Shown here in pieces: positions 42,282 to 52,008 of a DNA stretch of 64,000 nucleotides. How positions within the stretch are numbered: the first letter of the stretch is position 1; the number at the start of each line of letters is the position of its first letter. Location: positions 1-64,000 of the forward strand of contig NZ_NPDD01000016.1 in the NCBI RefSeq assembly GCF_002272245.1. The letters are read 5' to 3'. The DNA comes from Bacillus sp. 7884-1 (GTDB taxonomy: Bacteria > Bacillota > Bacilli > Bacillales > Cytobacillaceae). Under the pieces are notes generated by a model, which saw only the letters and a list, made by a program, of their open reading frames with translations, did no database searches and was not told where the DNA came from. Both the position numbers and the translations under genes were made by a program.

Positions 42282-43781
42282 ATGAGCAACGGAGAAACTA
42301 AAACAGACGTCATATTAATTGGCGCCGGAATCATGAGTGCCACTTTAGGGACCATCTTAAAAGAATTAGTACCAGAATGGGAAATAAAAGTATTTGAGAA
42401 ACTCGAAAACGCGGGAGAAGAAAGCTCAAACGAATGGAATAATGCGGGAACTGGGCATGCAGCACTGTGCGAGCTTAACTACACGACCGAAAAACCGGAT
42501 GGATCTGTAGATATTAGTAAAGCGATAAAAATTAATGAGCAGTTCCAGGTATCCATGCAATTTTGGTCCTACCTTGTAAACAGCGGGCTGATACAGAATC
42601 CGCAGGGATTTATCAGACAATTGCCTCATATGAGTATGGTACAAGGTGAACAAAATGTAGCTTTTTTAAAGAAACGTTTTGAAGCGCTCACAAAAAATCC
42701 TCTTTTCCAAGGGATGGAATTTTCGGAAGACCCGGAAAAACTGATGGAATGGATTCCGCTTATTATGGAAGGTCGCGTATGGAATGAACCTATTGCGGCA
42801 ACAAAAATTGACTCTGGAACGGACATCAACTTTGGTGCATTAACGCGCATGTTATTTAACCATTTAGAGAGTAAAAATGTAGATATTAAGTACAATCATA
42901 GTGTTAATGATATTAAACGCACCAGCGATGGCTTGTGGGAATTGAAAGTGCAGAATCGATTTAGCAGTACTGTCAAACGCCATACTGCAAAATTCGTCTT
43001 CATCGGAGGCGGAGGAGGCAGTCTGCATTTACTGCAAAAATCCGGTATACCTGAGGGGAAAAATATTGGTGGTTTCCCAGTAAGTGGAATATTTATGGTG
43101 TGTAATAATCCTGATGTTGTAGAGCAGCATCATGCAAAGGTATACGGAAAAGCGAAGGTTGGCGCTCCGCCAATGTCTGTGCCTCATCTTGATACAAGAT
43201 TTATCGACAATAAGAAATCATTGTTATTTGGACCATTTGCCGGATTCTCACCAAAATTCCTAAAAACGGGTTCAATGCTCGATTTAGTAACCTCCGTAAA
43301 GCCGAATAATGTGTTAACGATGTTAGCTGCTGGTGCAAAAGAAATGCCATTGACCAAATACTTGATTCAGCAAGTGATGTTATCAAAAGAGCAGCGCATG
43401 GAAGAGTTACGTGAATTTATCCCGAGCGCTAAAAGTGAGGATTGGGATTTAGTCGTGGCGGGCCAGCGTGTACAGGTAATTAAAGATACTGAGGCAGGCA
43501 AAGGAACGCTTCAATTTGGTACGGAAGTCATTACTTCTTCTGATGGCTCGATCGCAGCATTACTAGGAGCTTCTCCGGGTGCTTCTACTGCCGTTCAGGT
43601 AATGCTTGAAGTAATCAAAAAATGCTTCCCACAACATATTAATGAGTGGGAATCGAAAATCAAAGAAATGATTCCTTCTTACGGCGTGTCACTTATGAAA
43701 AATCCAGATTTGCTTCGCGAAATTCATTCATCGACTGAGCAGTCGCTCGGTCTAACAGAAAAAGAGCTGGCTTATAGTTAG
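42282..43781 (+). CDS. mqo: Malate:quinone oxidoreductase
   Basis: About 499 residues from ATG 42282, nine bases after AAAGG; a TTG at 42273 is a weaker alternative. The FAD motif [21 protein letters not shown] is followed by [19 protein letters not shown], the Mqo signature, and later [12 protein letters not shown] and [16 protein letters not shown]. Mqo is a membrane-associated flavoprotein that oxidises malate to oxaloacetate and passes electrons to quinone, bypassing NAD malate dehydrogenase. Length fits the family. A strong terminator follows. It stands alone. Confidence 0.95.
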   Translation: MSNGETKTDVILIGAGIMSATLGTILKELVPEWEIKVFEKLENAGEESSNEWNNAGTGHAALCELNYTTEKPDGSVDISKAIKINEQFQVSMQFWSYLVNSGLIQNPQGFIRQLPHMSMVQGEQNVAFLKKRFEALTKNPLFQGMEFSEDPEKLMEWIPLIMEGRVWNEPIAATKIDSGTDINFGALTRMLFNHLESKNVDIKYNHSVNDIKRTSDGLWELKVQNRFSSTVKRHTAKFVFIGGGGGSLHLLQKSGIPEGKNIGGFPVSGIFMVCNNPDVVEQHHAKVYGKAKVGAPPMSVPHLDTRFIDNKKSLLFGPFAGFSPKFLKTGSMLDLVTSVKPNNVLTMLAAGAKEMPLTKYLIQQVMLSKEQRMEELREFIPSAKSEDWDLVVAGQRVQVIKDTEAGKGTLQFGTEVITSSDGSIAALLGASPGASTAVQVMLEVIKKCFPQHINEWESKIKEMIPSYGVSLMKNPDLLREIHSSTEQSLGLTEKELAYS

Positions 43782-43820
43782 GTCATTTGCTGCTGAAAAT
43801 AATGAGCAAAATAATCAAAG

Positions 43821-43873
43821 AGCAGAAAATTTGCAAGTTTTTATTCCCAACTTGTAAATTTTCTGCTTTTTTA
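43821..43873 (+). terminator. Strong intrinsic terminator of mqo
   Basis: A 19-base stem, AGCAGAAAATTTGCAAGTT with its near-perfect complement, is followed by TTTTTT. Confidence 0.9.
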
Positions 43874-43959
43874 TATTCAATTCCAAATACTATAAAACCA
43901 TTGTTCTATTTAATTGTAACTATAGATATTTATAACTATAGCGATTAGGAGGCAGATGA

Positions 43960-44946
43960 ATGAAAGCCATTGTTTATACAAAGTATGGTCCCCCAGATGT
44001 TCTTCAATTGAAAGAGATAGAAAAACCTATTCCTAAAGAAAATGAAATATTGGTCAAAATAAAAGCGACAACTGTAACAGTAGCAGATATTCGGTCAAGA
44101 GGTTTTATTGTTCCCTCGGCTTTTTGGTTGCCGGCACGTATAACTCTTGGGTTCAAGCAACCGAAAAAAGAAGTATTGGGGATGGAGTTAGCTGGAGTAG
44201 TCGAGTCAGTTGGGAAGGATGTCAAAAGATTTAAGGAAGGTGACCAGGTTTTTGCTGCATCTCTAACAGGTTTCGGTGCTTATGCCGAATATAAGTGTCT
44301 GCAGGAAGATGGTCCTGTCGCAATAAAACCTTCTAATATCACTTATGAGGAAGCAGCTGCCATTCCGATAGGAGCCCGTACTGCCTTATTTTTTCTTAGA
44401 AAAGCTGACATCCAGAGAGGAGAAAAGGTTCTGGTCTATGGTGCTTCAGGAAGTGTAGGGAGTTACGCAGTACAGCTTGCAAAGTATTTTGGAGCTAAAG
44501 TTACAGGGGTTTGCAGTACTTCGAATCTAGCGTTAGTAAAATCACTTGGCGCTGATCAGGTAATAGATTACACCACAGAAGATTTTTCTAGTAACAGTGA
44601 AACGTATGATGTCATCTTTGAAGCGGTAAACAAGAGTTCCTTTACAAATTGCATGAAACTGTTAAAGAAAGACGGTACCTATATTAATGTCACTGAACCG
44701 CTGCCAAGCGCTAGAATGCTATGGACACAATTGACAACCAGCAAGAAATTAATATTGAGTCGAAATTCACCTGAGACTGCAGAAGCATTAAACTTCCTTA
44801 AAGAACTAGTGGAAAACGGCAGTGTAAAAGTGGTCATTGATAGAAACTATAGGTTCGAAGAAATCGTTGAAGCCCATAGATATGTCGAGCAAGGACACAA
44901 AAAGGGAAATGTCGTCATAACTGTAGAAGATTATAATAAATCCTAA
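43960..44946 (+). CDS. MDR-family NAD(P)-dependent oxidoreductase (quinone oxidoreductase-like)
   Basis: 328 residues. The N-terminal GroES-like domain ([46 protein letters not shown]) is joined to a Rossmann domain ([43 protein letters not shown]). The structural- and catalytic-zinc cysteines of alcohol dehydrogenases are absent, placing it with zinc-independent quinone or enoyl reductases. The substrate is unknown. AGGAGG precedes the ATG and a terminator follows, so it is a single-gene unit. Confidence 0.87.
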   Translation: MKAIVYTKYGPPDVLQLKEIEKPIPKENEILVKIKATTVTVADIRSRGFIVPSAFWLPARITLGFKQPKKEVLGMELAGVVESVGKDVKRFKEGDQVFAASLTGFGAYAEYKCLQEDGPVAIKPSNITYEEAAAIPIGARTALFFLRKADIQRGEKVLVYGASGSVGSYAVQLAKYFGAKVTGVCSTSNLALVKSLGADQVIDYTTEDFSSNSETYDVIFEAVNKSSFTNCMKLLKKDGTYINVTEPLPSARMLWTQLTTSKKLILSRNSPETAEALNFLKELVENGSVKVVIDRNYRFEEIVEAHRYVEQGHKKGNVVITVEDYNKS

Positions 44947-44977
44947 GATCATAATATAGCTATCAAATAACTAACGA

Positions 44978-45012
44978 AGCATTTCTTCATGAAGGAGAAA
45001 TGCTTTTTTTTT
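44978..45012 (+). terminator. Intrinsic terminator
   Basis: AGCATTTCT pairs with AGAAATGCT and is followed by eight T residues. Confidence 0.88.
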
Positions 45013-45064
45013 GTAGAAGTAAAGGAACATGTTAGTACTTTAATTTTTTAGGAGGAAAGGCAAA

Positions 45065-45091
45065 ATGATTGAGAGAGCGAAACAAAACTAA
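45065..45091 (+). other. Nine-codon frame behind a perfect ribosome site (gene start remnant)
   Basis: TTAGGAGGAAAGG lies just before an ATG whose frame reads MIERAKQN and stops. No continuation is visible in another frame. It looks like the preserved translation start of a deleted gene or a leader peptide for the methyltransferase 130 bases downstream. Confidence 0.25.
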
Positions 45092-45219
45092 ATACGATTA
45101 TGACCTTAAGTGTATAACTTCTATATATAATTTATCTGAAAGAGTTTTAATATTAGTTATTCCGTTTTTATGGCATTTTCGTTAATCGAGGACCTTATCA
45201 TGCGAAGGAGGAATTTCAT

Positions 45220-45975
45220 ATGAAACCAACAGATAAATTCAGCGGGAAGGCAGATGTGTATTCAAAATCTCGCCCTAGTTACCCAACTGAGTATATCGAT
45301 TATTTACTTTCAGTAAATTCTTTGAATGAGACTAGTAGGGTTGCAGATATTGGTTCAGGGACAGGCATTCTAACACGGCAGCTACTTGAGAGAGGAATCA
45401 GCGTTGTAGCGGTGGAACCAAATGATGACATGAGAAAAAAAGCTGAACAAGACCTACAACAGTATGAACTTTTTACTTCTATTAAAGGGTCAGCTGAAGC
45501 AACTTCTTTACCGGACAAAAGTATCGACCTGGTTATAGCAGCTCAGGCATTTCATTGGTTTGACCAAGAGAAGTTCAAATTAGAGTGTAAACGGATTTTG
45601 AAGCAGGAAGCAAAGGTGGCGCTTGTTTGGAATAGCAGGGATTTTACCAGCCTGCTGATTAAGGAAAATGCTGAGATTATTAAAAAATATTGTCCGAATT
45701 TTTATGGGTTTAGCGGTGGAATCGGAGAAGGAGGGGAAATATTTAATCAATTTTTTCGGGATGGACAATTTGAATATACAAAGATTCCTAATGATTTAGT
45801 CATGGATTTTGAAGGATTCTTGGGCAGGAACCTCTCAGCTTCCTATTCACTTAAAGAATCAGACAAGGAATTTGAATTCTTTGTTGAAGCCATCACAAAT
45901 CTATTTGAAAAATACAGCCATAATGGAAAAATCGTCATGCCGAATTATACTCGAAGTTATCTAGGAAAAGTGTAA
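45220..45975 (+). CDS. Class I SAM-dependent methyltransferase
   Basis: 251 residues, UbiE/Tam-like. Motif I is VADIGSGTGILTRQLLERG, followed by VVAVEPNDDMRKKAEQ, SAEATSLPDKSIDLVIAAQAFHWFDQEKF and LKQEAKVALVWNSRD. The AFHWF stretch is typical of small-molecule methyltransferases of the Bacillus YxbB kind. The C-terminal region is helical. The acceptor is unknown. GAAGGAGG precedes the ATG. Confidence 0.88.
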   Translation: MKPTDKFSGKADVYSKSRPSYPTEYIDYLLSVNSLNETSRVADIGSGTGILTRQLLERGISVVAVEPNDDMRKKAEQDLQQYELFTSIKGSAEATSLPDKSIDLVIAAQAFHWFDQEKFKLECKRILKQEAKVALVWNSRDFTSLLIKENAEIIKKYCPNFYGFSGGIGEGGEIFNQFFRDGQFEYTKIPNDLVMDFEGFLGRNLSASYSLKESDKEFEFFVEAITNLFEKYSHNGKIVMPNYTRSYLGKV

Positions 45976-46009
45976 GGTAAATAAATATCAATCCATAAAC
46001 AATATATAA

Positions 46010-46045
46010 GCAGAGTAATTCATATCTATGAATTTGCTCTGCTTT
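46010..46045 (+). terminator. Hairpin, probable terminator
   Basis: GCAGAGTAATTCATA pairs with TATGAATTTGCTCTGC with one bulge, followed by TTTCTT. It lies 35 bases after the methyltransferase stop. Confidence 0.65.
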
Positions 46046-46186
46046 CTTACTGAATCTAGGATATGGAAATAATATAATAAAACCTTCAAGTAAAGACAGA
46101 TATTCCCTATTAGAGGTTTGTTTAGTTTATAATGTTTTTAACAGCTAGATAGTGTTGAAAAATACAAACGGAAGAGGATTTTAAAA

Positions 46187-47455
46187 ATGAACAAACAGGA
46201 AAGCAGCTATAGATGGGTCGTTTTTAGTACCGTCTTATTGGCTTATTTTATCATATTAAGCCAGAGAACTGCTCCAGGACTTATAACGGATCAGTTAATG
46301 AAGGATTTTCATGTTTCAGCGGCTGTTATAGGTCTTATGAGTAGTTTTCAATTTTTTGCTTATGCAGGATTTCAAATACCGGTTGGCTTATTATCAGACA
46401 GATATGGTCCCAATCGATTTCTTATTTTGGGCACCATTCTTACTGGATTAGGCTGCATTATTTACAATTTTTCGCCAAATGAATATGTTTTGATTTTCTC
46501 TCGGTTTTTGGTTGGTATAGGAGATTCGATGATTTTTGTCAATCTGGTTATCATTTTGAGCCAGTGGTTTAAAGCCAACGAATTTGTAAAATTATTGGGT
46601 GTGATCTCGCTTTTTTCGAGCCTAGGCTCATTAATGGCTACTGTTCCCTTTTCTGTGTGGATTTCATTCGCAGGTTGGAGAACACCTTTTCTCACGATAG
46701 GTATCATTTTAGTATTATTATCTTATTTTCTATATACAGTCCTTGTATTGAAACCTAAAAGAATCTTTAATGTTGATATCGAAATGAAAAAGAAAAGTGC
46801 CAAAAATAGAGAAAGTGTTTGGGTGATTCTACGTCGAACTATTGCCGCACGTCAAGCTTGGGCAACGTTTCTATGTCACTTTGGGCTAGTTGGAGCGTAT
46901 GTGGGATTTATCGGTTCATGGGGAGTTCCGTATGGAATCCATGTACTGGATTTATCCCGTTCAGAAGCGAGCCAGCTAATGATGTATGGTCTTTTTGGAG
47001 CCATTCTTGGCGGCCCTTTAATTAGCTGGATTACAAGCAGACTAGGGGCTATGAAAAAAGTTTATACCTTTGTTCACATCGTTACCTTTTTAAGTTGGGG
47101 AGGATTGGTTCTATCAGGTGTGAACCCTTCATTTATATTAGTAGTCATTTTGTTATTCCTCATAGGTTTTGGAAATGGTGCAAGTGCACTGACATTTGCC
47201 GTGGTGCGTAAATCCTTTCCTATTGAAGAGGTAGGGGTTGTGACAGGATTCTCCAATATGGGTGGATTTATAAGTGCTGTTTTGCTGCCGATTGTTTTCG
47301 GAAAGGTACTAGATTTTTTTCCTCAAGATTCTATCAATATTGGATATCATTATGGGTTTATCATTCCTGTTCTGTTTTCTCTGATGGGATTGGTAGGGGT
47401 CATCATGATCAAAGAGGAAAAAACGGAAGAAAAAGTCGTGTTAAATGCTTTATAA
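46187..47455 (+). CDS. MFS transporter
   Basis: 422 residues, 12 membrane segments. The MFS signature between segments 2 and 3 is GLLSDRYGPNRFLILG. The N terminus (LLAYFIILSQRTAPGLITDQLMKDF) and the helix with RFLVGIGDSMIFVNLVIILSQWF resemble the anion/organic-acid clade of MFS carriers. The substrate is unknown. GAAGAGGA lies before the ATG. No partner gene is evident; an acetyltransferase follows 57 bases later. Confidence 0.85.
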   Translation: MNKQESSYRWVVFSTVLLAYFIILSQRTAPGLITDQLMKDFHVSAAVIGLMSSFQFFAYAGFQIPVGLLSDRYGPNRFLILGTILTGLGCIIYNFSPNEYVLIFSRFLVGIGDSMIFVNLVIILSQWFKANEFVKLLGVISLFSSLGSLMATVPFSVWISFAGWRTPFLTIGIILVLLSYFLYTVLVLKPKRIFNVDIEMKKKSAKNRESVWVILRRTIAARQAWATFLCHFGLVGAYVGFIGSWGVPYGIHVLDLSRSEASQLMMYGLFGAILGGPLISWITSRLGAMKKVYTFVHIVTFLSWGGLVLSGVNPSFILVVILLFLIGFGNGASALTFAVVRKSFPIEEVGVVTGFSNMGGFISAVLLPIVFGKVLDFFPQDSINIGYHYGFIIPVLFSLMGLVGVIMIKEEKTEEKVVLNAL

Positions 47456-47512
47456 TGAATTACGTGATTCGTGACTGACACAATGTAAGAAAGGTACAAG
47501 GGGGATATGTAT

Positions 47513-47971
47513 ATGAAAATTGTTGAGCTTCAAAAGGGGAATGAATTTTTGAAGGAAGGCATTGAGGTATTTTGGAACGTTTGGGGGACAGAAGATAATT
47601 ATAAGTTTTACGAGGATTGTATTCTTCATTCCGCTGAAACATCAGAAGACCTTCCAAGATTCTATGTCGCAGTAGATAATCGAAATATTATTGGCTCATA
47701 TGCTATCTTGAGAAATGATATTAATAGCCGCCAGGATTTATGTCCTTGGCTTGCATGCCTATTCGTCGATAAAGAATATCGGGGGCAAGAAATCGGCGCG
47801 AAGCTTTTGGAACACGGTTTGAGTGAGGCTGCTAAACATGGGTATAAGAAGCTTTATTTGACAACGGATCTTGAAAATTATTATGAAAAATACGGATGGG
47901 AACCAAACGGGATTGCCTATGGACCAAGTGGAGGGCATTTGAAAATTTATGAAAAAAGTACTGGTATTTAA
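47513..47971 (+). CDS. GNAT-family N-acetyltransferase
   Basis: About 152 residues from ATG 47513, eight bases after AGGGGG; ATG 47507 is too close to it. The GNAT acetyl-CoA motif A is LACLFVDKEYRGQEIGAKLLEHGL, and motif B region is KLYLTTDLENYYEKYGWEPNG. It is complete. The substrate could be an amine antibiotic, amino acid or protein; nothing in the context decides. A second GNAT gene follows after three bases, so they are cotranscribed. Confidence 0.87.
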   Translation: MKIVELQKGNEFLKEGIEVFWNVWGTEDNYKFYEDCILHSAETSEDLPRFYVAVDNRNIIGSYAILRNDINSRQDLCPWLACLFVDKEYRGQEIGAKLLEHGLSEAAKHGYKKLYLTTDLENYYEKYGWEPNGIAYGPSGGHLKIYEKSTGI

Positions 47972-47974
47972 GAG

Positions 47975-48403
47975 ATGAACGGCGTGAGAATAGTAGACGC
48001 GGCCACCATTCATCCCTCCATTATACAACTACTATCCTTAGCCACCTCAAAGGAAAAAGTCGAAATAGAATATGAGAATTACATAAATTTCCCGAACAGA
48101 ACCTTATTTGCATTCGAGTTGGAAGGGGAAACCTTAGGCTGTATTGGGGTTGAGATTAGTAGTTTAAATCTATGCGAAATTAAACATATTGCTGTTTCTT
48201 CTGAGCAAAGAGGAAAAGGGATTGGCAGTAAAATGATCAGTTTTATTTTGATGATGTACCCATCGGTATCTGCCGAAACTGATACCGAGCTGTTGAATTC
48301 AAGATACAGGGAGAAGGAAAGTCGGAAGGATTGGGGAGCAATTCATTATGGCTTTGTCTTTGTAGGGGTAACCGTTCACAGGTTTTTCAAACCTACTAAA
48401 TAA
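47975..48403 (+). CDS. GNAT-family N-acetyltransferase, C terminus doubtful
   Basis: 142 residues. Motif A is clear (IKHIAVSSEQRGKGIGSKMISFIL), followed by SAETDTE. Family members then read roughly AVxFYxxxGF; the expected AVEF appears only if the frame is shifted by one base near 48290, and the present frame continues with SRYREKESRKDWG before a late GFVFVGV. A frameshift is possible, or the C terminus has simply diverged. The start ATG lies just after the stop of the preceding GNAT gene. Confidence 0.7.
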   Translation: MNGVRIVDAATIHPSIIQLLSLATSKEKVEIEYENYINFPNRTLFAFELEGETLGCIGVEISSLNLCEIKHIAVSSEQRGKGIGSKMISFILMMYPSVSAETDTELLNSRYREKESRKDWGAIHYGFVFVGVTVHRFFKPTK

Positions 48404-48410
48404 TACTGAT

Positions 48411-48445
48411 ACGCATTTCTTTATACAGGAGAAATGTTCTTTTTA
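48411..48445 (+). terminator. Terminator-like hairpin
   Basis: CATTTCT pairs with AGAAATG over a loop of about nine bases and is followed by TTCTTTTTATG. Confidence 0.6.
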
Positions 48446-48513
48446 TGGAGTAAAAGGAAATTTTTTTCTATTAAATCGTATACTAGTTTATTTTAGAAAG
48501 CGAGGAGTTCAAT

Positions 48514-48796
48514 ATGGATTAGTTTTTTGGGGATCGGTGTAGGTTTAGCAGCTTTGGGATATTTTATTGGCGATGGTTTAAAGTATTTTAAAAATCCAAA
48601 AGGTAGTTTCTTAGGCTATCCCAAATTAATAAAAGAAAATGAATTACATCTTTATTTAGGGCAAAGGAAAGATGAAGTCAATGAATTACTGATCAAATAT
48701 CCGGAAGTACCCAAAATTGAATTGAAAGGTACTACATATTATCAATACCAACAATTTAGAGAATGGTATTCATCTATTAATGCGAATAGAAAATAG
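48514..48796 (+). pseudogene. Excisionase-like DNA-binding protein with a shifted start codon
   Basis: A good ribosome site (GAGGAG) is followed by ATG 48514, whose frame stops two codons later (ATG GAT TAG). In the next frame an intact protein of about 90 residues runs to 48796: a hydrophobic N terminus (FLGIGVGLAALGYFIGDGLKYF) and then a winged-helix-like segment (YLGQRKDEVNELLIKYPEVP, IELKGTTYYQYQQFREWY) like phage or plasmid DNA-binding proteins. A one-base deletion at the start codon would explain it; alternatively TTG 48527 or an ATT is used. The body of the gene is not decayed. Confidence 0.6.
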
Positions 48797-48820
48797 ACAT
48801 ATAAGGATTGGAGAGTATGA

Positions 48821-49171
48821 ATGAATCCTATAATAAACCAGGTCGGAACCATTTTTATACCGGTCAGTAATATTGAAAAAGCACGTAATTGGTATTGTGA
48901 CATCTTGGGGTTAGAAAGCAGTGGAGAGATATTATTCGGACATTTATTTATTGTTCCCATGATCGGGACTGGAATCGTACTAGATAGTAAGATTTATTCT
49001 GAGGAAACAATACTCAAAACTCCTCTTTTTCATTTTAATACGAATAATATAGAACAAGCCTATGAGTATATGAAAAGCAAGAATGTCGAACTAACAACAG
49101 CTATCGAGCATGATCATTGGTTTAATTGTAAAGACCCTGATGGAAATCATTTAATGGTTTGTCAGTGTTGA
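48821..49171 (+). CDS. VOC-family (glyoxalase-like) protein
   Basis: 116 residues, one glyoxalase/bleomycin-resistance fold unit. The N-terminal strand QVGTIFIPVSNIEKARNWYCDILGLE and the C-terminal metal-site strand DHWFNCKDPDGNHLMVCQ are clear, with the last acidic ligand replaced by Cys-Gln after MV (usually E). Such proteins are dioxygenases, glyoxalases, or drug-binding proteins; none can be singled out. GGAGAG precedes the ATG. Confidence 0.87.
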   Translation: MNPIINQVGTIFIPVSNIEKARNWYCDILGLESSGEILFGHLFIVPMIGTGIVLDSKIYSEETILKTPLFHFNTNNIEQAYEYMKSKNVELTTAIEHDHWFNCKDPDGNHLMVCQC

Positions 49172-49212
49172 TTTATTTTACGGTCAATAATTAATAACGT
49201 GGAAAAAAACTA

Positions 49213-49258
49213 AGGAGTGTTTCATCGGTGCCAGGCACCACGAAACACTCCTTTTTAT
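49213..49258. terminator. Bidirectional terminator containing the GGTGCCAGGCACC palindrome
   Basis: AAGGAGTGTTTC pairs with GAAACACTCCTT around GGTGCCAGGCACC (49227-49239), followed by TTTTATTATT. It separates the VOC gene from the convergent yisL-like gene and belongs to the dispersed palindrome group of this genome. Confidence 0.8.
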
Positions 49259-49611
49259 TATTTTATTAGATCAAATCCCTGTGGGAGTGTGAATCCAAGA
49301 ACAAAGAGGATAACAAAGACGATAGAGAATGCAACCCAAATTAGGTCTGTTTTCTTTCCTTTTTGTTTCCGGACAATCACCATTTCAAAAAGACCAATCA
49401 TAAATATACCGAGTATTGCCTTTAAATAGTAAGATAACGGAATGGAATAAGCTGCAAAGAAGAGAATACAACCTGTTACAATCAAGAAAATGTATGTAGC
49501 TCGCAAAAACATATGCCATATTTTAATATTTTTACCTTTGTTTTGAAGTACGGTAATGATGATTAGGAAAATTAGTGACAATACGAGAGATGTTAAGTGT
49601 GCATGTGTCAT
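49258..49611 (-). CDS. yisL: YisL-family membrane protein (UPF0344/DUF1516)
   Basis: 117 residues with four membrane segments, the standard length. The N terminus MTHAHLTSLVLSLIFLIIIT and the following WHMFLRATYIFLIVTGCILF are diagnostic for YisL. Family function is unknown. The stop codon is embedded in the bidirectional terminator. It lies divergent from the leuA leader. Confidence 0.88.
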   Translation of the reverse strand: MTHAHLTSLVLSLIFLIIITVLQNKGKNIKIWHMFLRATYIFLIVTGCILFFAAYSIPLSYYLKAILGIFMIGLFEMVIVRKQKGKKTDLIWVAFSIVFVILFVLGFTLPQGFDLIK

Positions 49612-49839
49612 TTGAAATTACTCCTTTAATGATATAAATGTTTTGTTCTACAAACACTAGTCTAATAGGAAAATATAAAAGGATTCTAAACTAAGTATTA
49701 AATTTTTCTTAAATAGTTAAGGTCAGAAAAATCAGTTTTACGATAATTTTCAAAAATTGAACAATATGTCTTGGAAATTATCTGAATTTACTATAAAATA
49801 GAGAAAATAATAAAATTCAAATAATGAAAACACAATGAT

Positions 49840-50067
49840 TGGGAGTAATAAGGAATATTTATTGCCCAGAGAGCTGTCGGATGGTGAAAGACAGTCAATA
49901 AATTCCCCAACTCGCCCAGGAGTGGTAAGGCTGATATGTAGGTCTTAACGGTTGACCGCCGTCACCAAGTCTTAAAGTGGGTTCGTTTGTTTCTAAACGA
50001 ACCAAAAAGAGTGGTACCACGAAGGCAAAGCCTATCGTCTCTTATGAGATGATAGGCTTTTTTATGT
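49840..50067 (+). ncRNA. T-box leader, probably leucine-specific
   Basis: The leader of leuA contains the T-box sequence AGAGTGGTACCACG at 50008-50021 and the stem I elements AGAGAG and GGTGAAAG near 49868-49890. The specifier region CCCAACTCGCCC offers CTC (Leu) at 49911-49913. A terminator stem follows. Uncharged tRNA-Leu should relieve termination. The specifier codon is assigned by eye, supported by the downstream gene. The rest of 49612-49839 is AT-rich with no gene. Confidence 0.88.
50027..50063 (+). terminator. T-box-controlled terminator
   Basis: AAAGCCTATCGTCTC pairs with GAGATGATAGGCTTT and is followed by TTTT. It lies just after the T-box sequence, the standard position. Confidence 0.9.
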
Positions 50068-50100
50068 TTATAAAATTATCAAAAAAGGTGGTTGTTTTGA

Positions 50101-51807
50101 ATGAGAAATATTGAAAAGTACTCTAGAGGATATTTTATGCCCCCAGTCAAAAGTTTGAAATGGACAGAGAAGGAGTACATAACGGAGGCTCCTACTTGGT
50201 GCAGTGTGGATTTGAGAGATGGAAATCAAGCGTTAGTTGTCCCTATGAGTCTGGAAGAAAAATTAGAATATTTTCAGCTGCTGTTGGAAGTAGGTTTCAA
50301 GGAAATAGAAGTTGGCTTTCCTGCTGCATCCGAAACAGAATTTCAATTTTTACGGACATTGATTGAACAGGATTTGATTCCGGAGGATGTTACCGTCCAA
50401 GTGTTAACACAATCTAGAGAAGCGATTATTAAAAAGACATTTGAAGCGCTTGAAGGTGTGAACAAAGCGGTGGTGCACCTATATAATTCTACATCAGTAG
50501 CACAGCGTGTGCAGGTATTTAAAAAATCGAATGATGAGATAATCGATATTGCCTTAACAGGTGCGAAATTGCTTAAAAAATATGCTGCTGAGACAGAAGG
50601 GAACTTCCAGTTCCAGTATTCACCAGAAAGTTTTACGGGTACAGAGATGGAATTTGCACTGGATATTTGTAACCGGGTACTTGATATTTGGCAGCCTACT
50701 GCTGAGAACAAAGTGATAATAAATCTCCCGGCTACTGTGTCTATGTCCATGCCCCATGTTTATGCAAGCCAAATTGAATTTATGGGAGATCATCTAAATT
50801 ACCGGGACAGTGTAATCCTGTCACTCCATCCGCATAATGACAGAGGAACGGGAGTTGCTGATGCAGAGCTAGGAATGCTCGCCGGAGCGCAGAGAGTCGA
50901 AGGTACACTGTTTGGAAATGGTGAAAGAACAGGTAACGTAGACATCGTAACCCTTGCATTAAACATGTATTCACATGGGGTCGATCCTCAGCTTAATTTT
51001 GTAAATATCCGTGAAACTATCAAGAAGTGTGAAAAATTAACAAAAATGAAAGTTCATGAAAGACACCCATATGGCGGCGACCTCGTCTTTACTGCATTCT
51101 CAGGATCCCATCAGGATGCTATTTCCAAGGGGATGAAATGGCGTGAGGAAGAAGAACGTCAGTACTGGACAGTACCTTATCTATTAATTGATCCAAAGGA
51201 TATTGGCAGAGAATATGAAGGAGATATCATCCGAATTAACAGCCAATCTGGTAAAGGGGGTATTGGCTATATCCTTGAGCAGCATTATGGGCTTGATATG
51301 CCTGCAAAAATGCGTGAAAACTTCGGATATAAAGTGAAAGATGAATCTGATCGAATGCACAAGGAAATTAAGCCAGATGAAATCTATGAAATTTTTACTC
51401 ATGAATATGTGAATATTAGTGCTCCGCTCACGTTTATCAATTACCGCCCTACCCAAGGTAATCATTATGAAACGATTGTATCAATCAGTATAGATAACGT
51501 AGACCATGAATTCACGGGTGACGGGAATGGAAGACTTGACGCCATCAGTAACATTCTTCAAACTCAACTGGATATCTCATATAAAGATTTAGTTTATAAG
51601 GAGCATGCGCTAGAAAGTGGGTCCCGATCAAACGCTGTTTCTTATGTAGGTATTACTTCTATGGATGGTGCTGAATATTGGGGCTGCGGGATTGACGCTG
51701 ATATTATGACGTCCTCTGTAAAAGCTTTGTTTAGTGCCGTTAACAACATGATAACCACCCTCAATGTACCAATAGGAAAAGGATTTTCACTAAATAAAAG
51801 AAGATAA
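50101..51807 (+). CDS. leuA: 2-isopropylmalate synthase (long, LeuA type 2)
   Basis: 568 residues. The catalytic barrel starts with WCSVDLRDGNQALVVPM and contains EVGFPAASETEF, SLHPHNDRGTGVADAELGMLAGAQRVEGTLFGNGERTGNVD, the conserved metal and substrate residues. A C-terminal LeuA allosteric domain lies from about residue 430 (FINYRPTQGNHYETIVSISI, VSYVGITSMDGAEYWGCGID). It condenses 2-oxoisovalerate with acetyl-CoA in leucine synthesis. Bacillus leuA of the ilv-leu operon is the shorter type (about 510 residues); this is the long type seen in actinobacteria and some Bacillaceae, standing alone under its own T-box. It may be an extra or replacing copy. Confidence 0.94.
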   Translation: MRNIEKYSRGYFMPPVKSLKWTEKEYITEAPTWCSVDLRDGNQALVVPMSLEEKLEYFQLLLEVGFKEIEVGFPAASETEFQFLRTLIEQDLIPEDVTVQVLTQSREAIIKKTFEALEGVNKAVVHLYNSTSVAQRVQVFKKSNDEIIDIALTGAKLLKKYAAETEGNFQFQYSPESFTGTEMEFALDICNRVLDIWQPTAENKVIINLPATVSMSMPHVYASQIEFMGDHLNYRDSVILSLHPHNDRGTGVADAELGMLAGAQRVEGTLFGNGERTGNVDIVTLALNMYSHGVDPQLNFVNIRETIKKCEKLTKMKVHERHPYGGDLVFTAFSGSHQDAISKGMKWREEEERQYWTVPYLLIDPKDIGREYEGDIIRINSQSGKGGIGYILEQHYGLDMPAKMRENFGYKVKDESDRMHKEIKPDEIYEIFTHEYVNISAPLTFINYRPTQGNHYETIVSISIDNVDHEFTGDGNGRLDAISNILQTQLDISYKDLVYKEHALESGSRSNAVSYVGITSMDGAEYWGCGIDADIMTSSVKALFSAVNNMITTLNVPIGKGFSLNKRR

Positions 51808-51826
51808 AACATAGATTATAAAATAG

Positions 51827-51866
51827 AACCAACAGCAAGTATTATTCATGCTGTTGGTTTTTTAGT
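51827..51866 (+). terminator. Intrinsic terminator of leuA
   Basis: AACCAACAGC pairs with GCTGTTGGTT and is followed by TTTTAG. Confidence 0.87.
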
Positions 51867-52008
51867 GCAGTTTACTCTTATTATACGAAACTTTCCGCAT
51901 ACAGGTGAATAGCATGTAGGCAAAAGGGATCGCCCATGTTGTTCAGTCAGCAGAACTGGAATTGAGGTGAGTCCATCAAAAAGTAATGGATAGATTGGAG
52001 GTAAGTTG

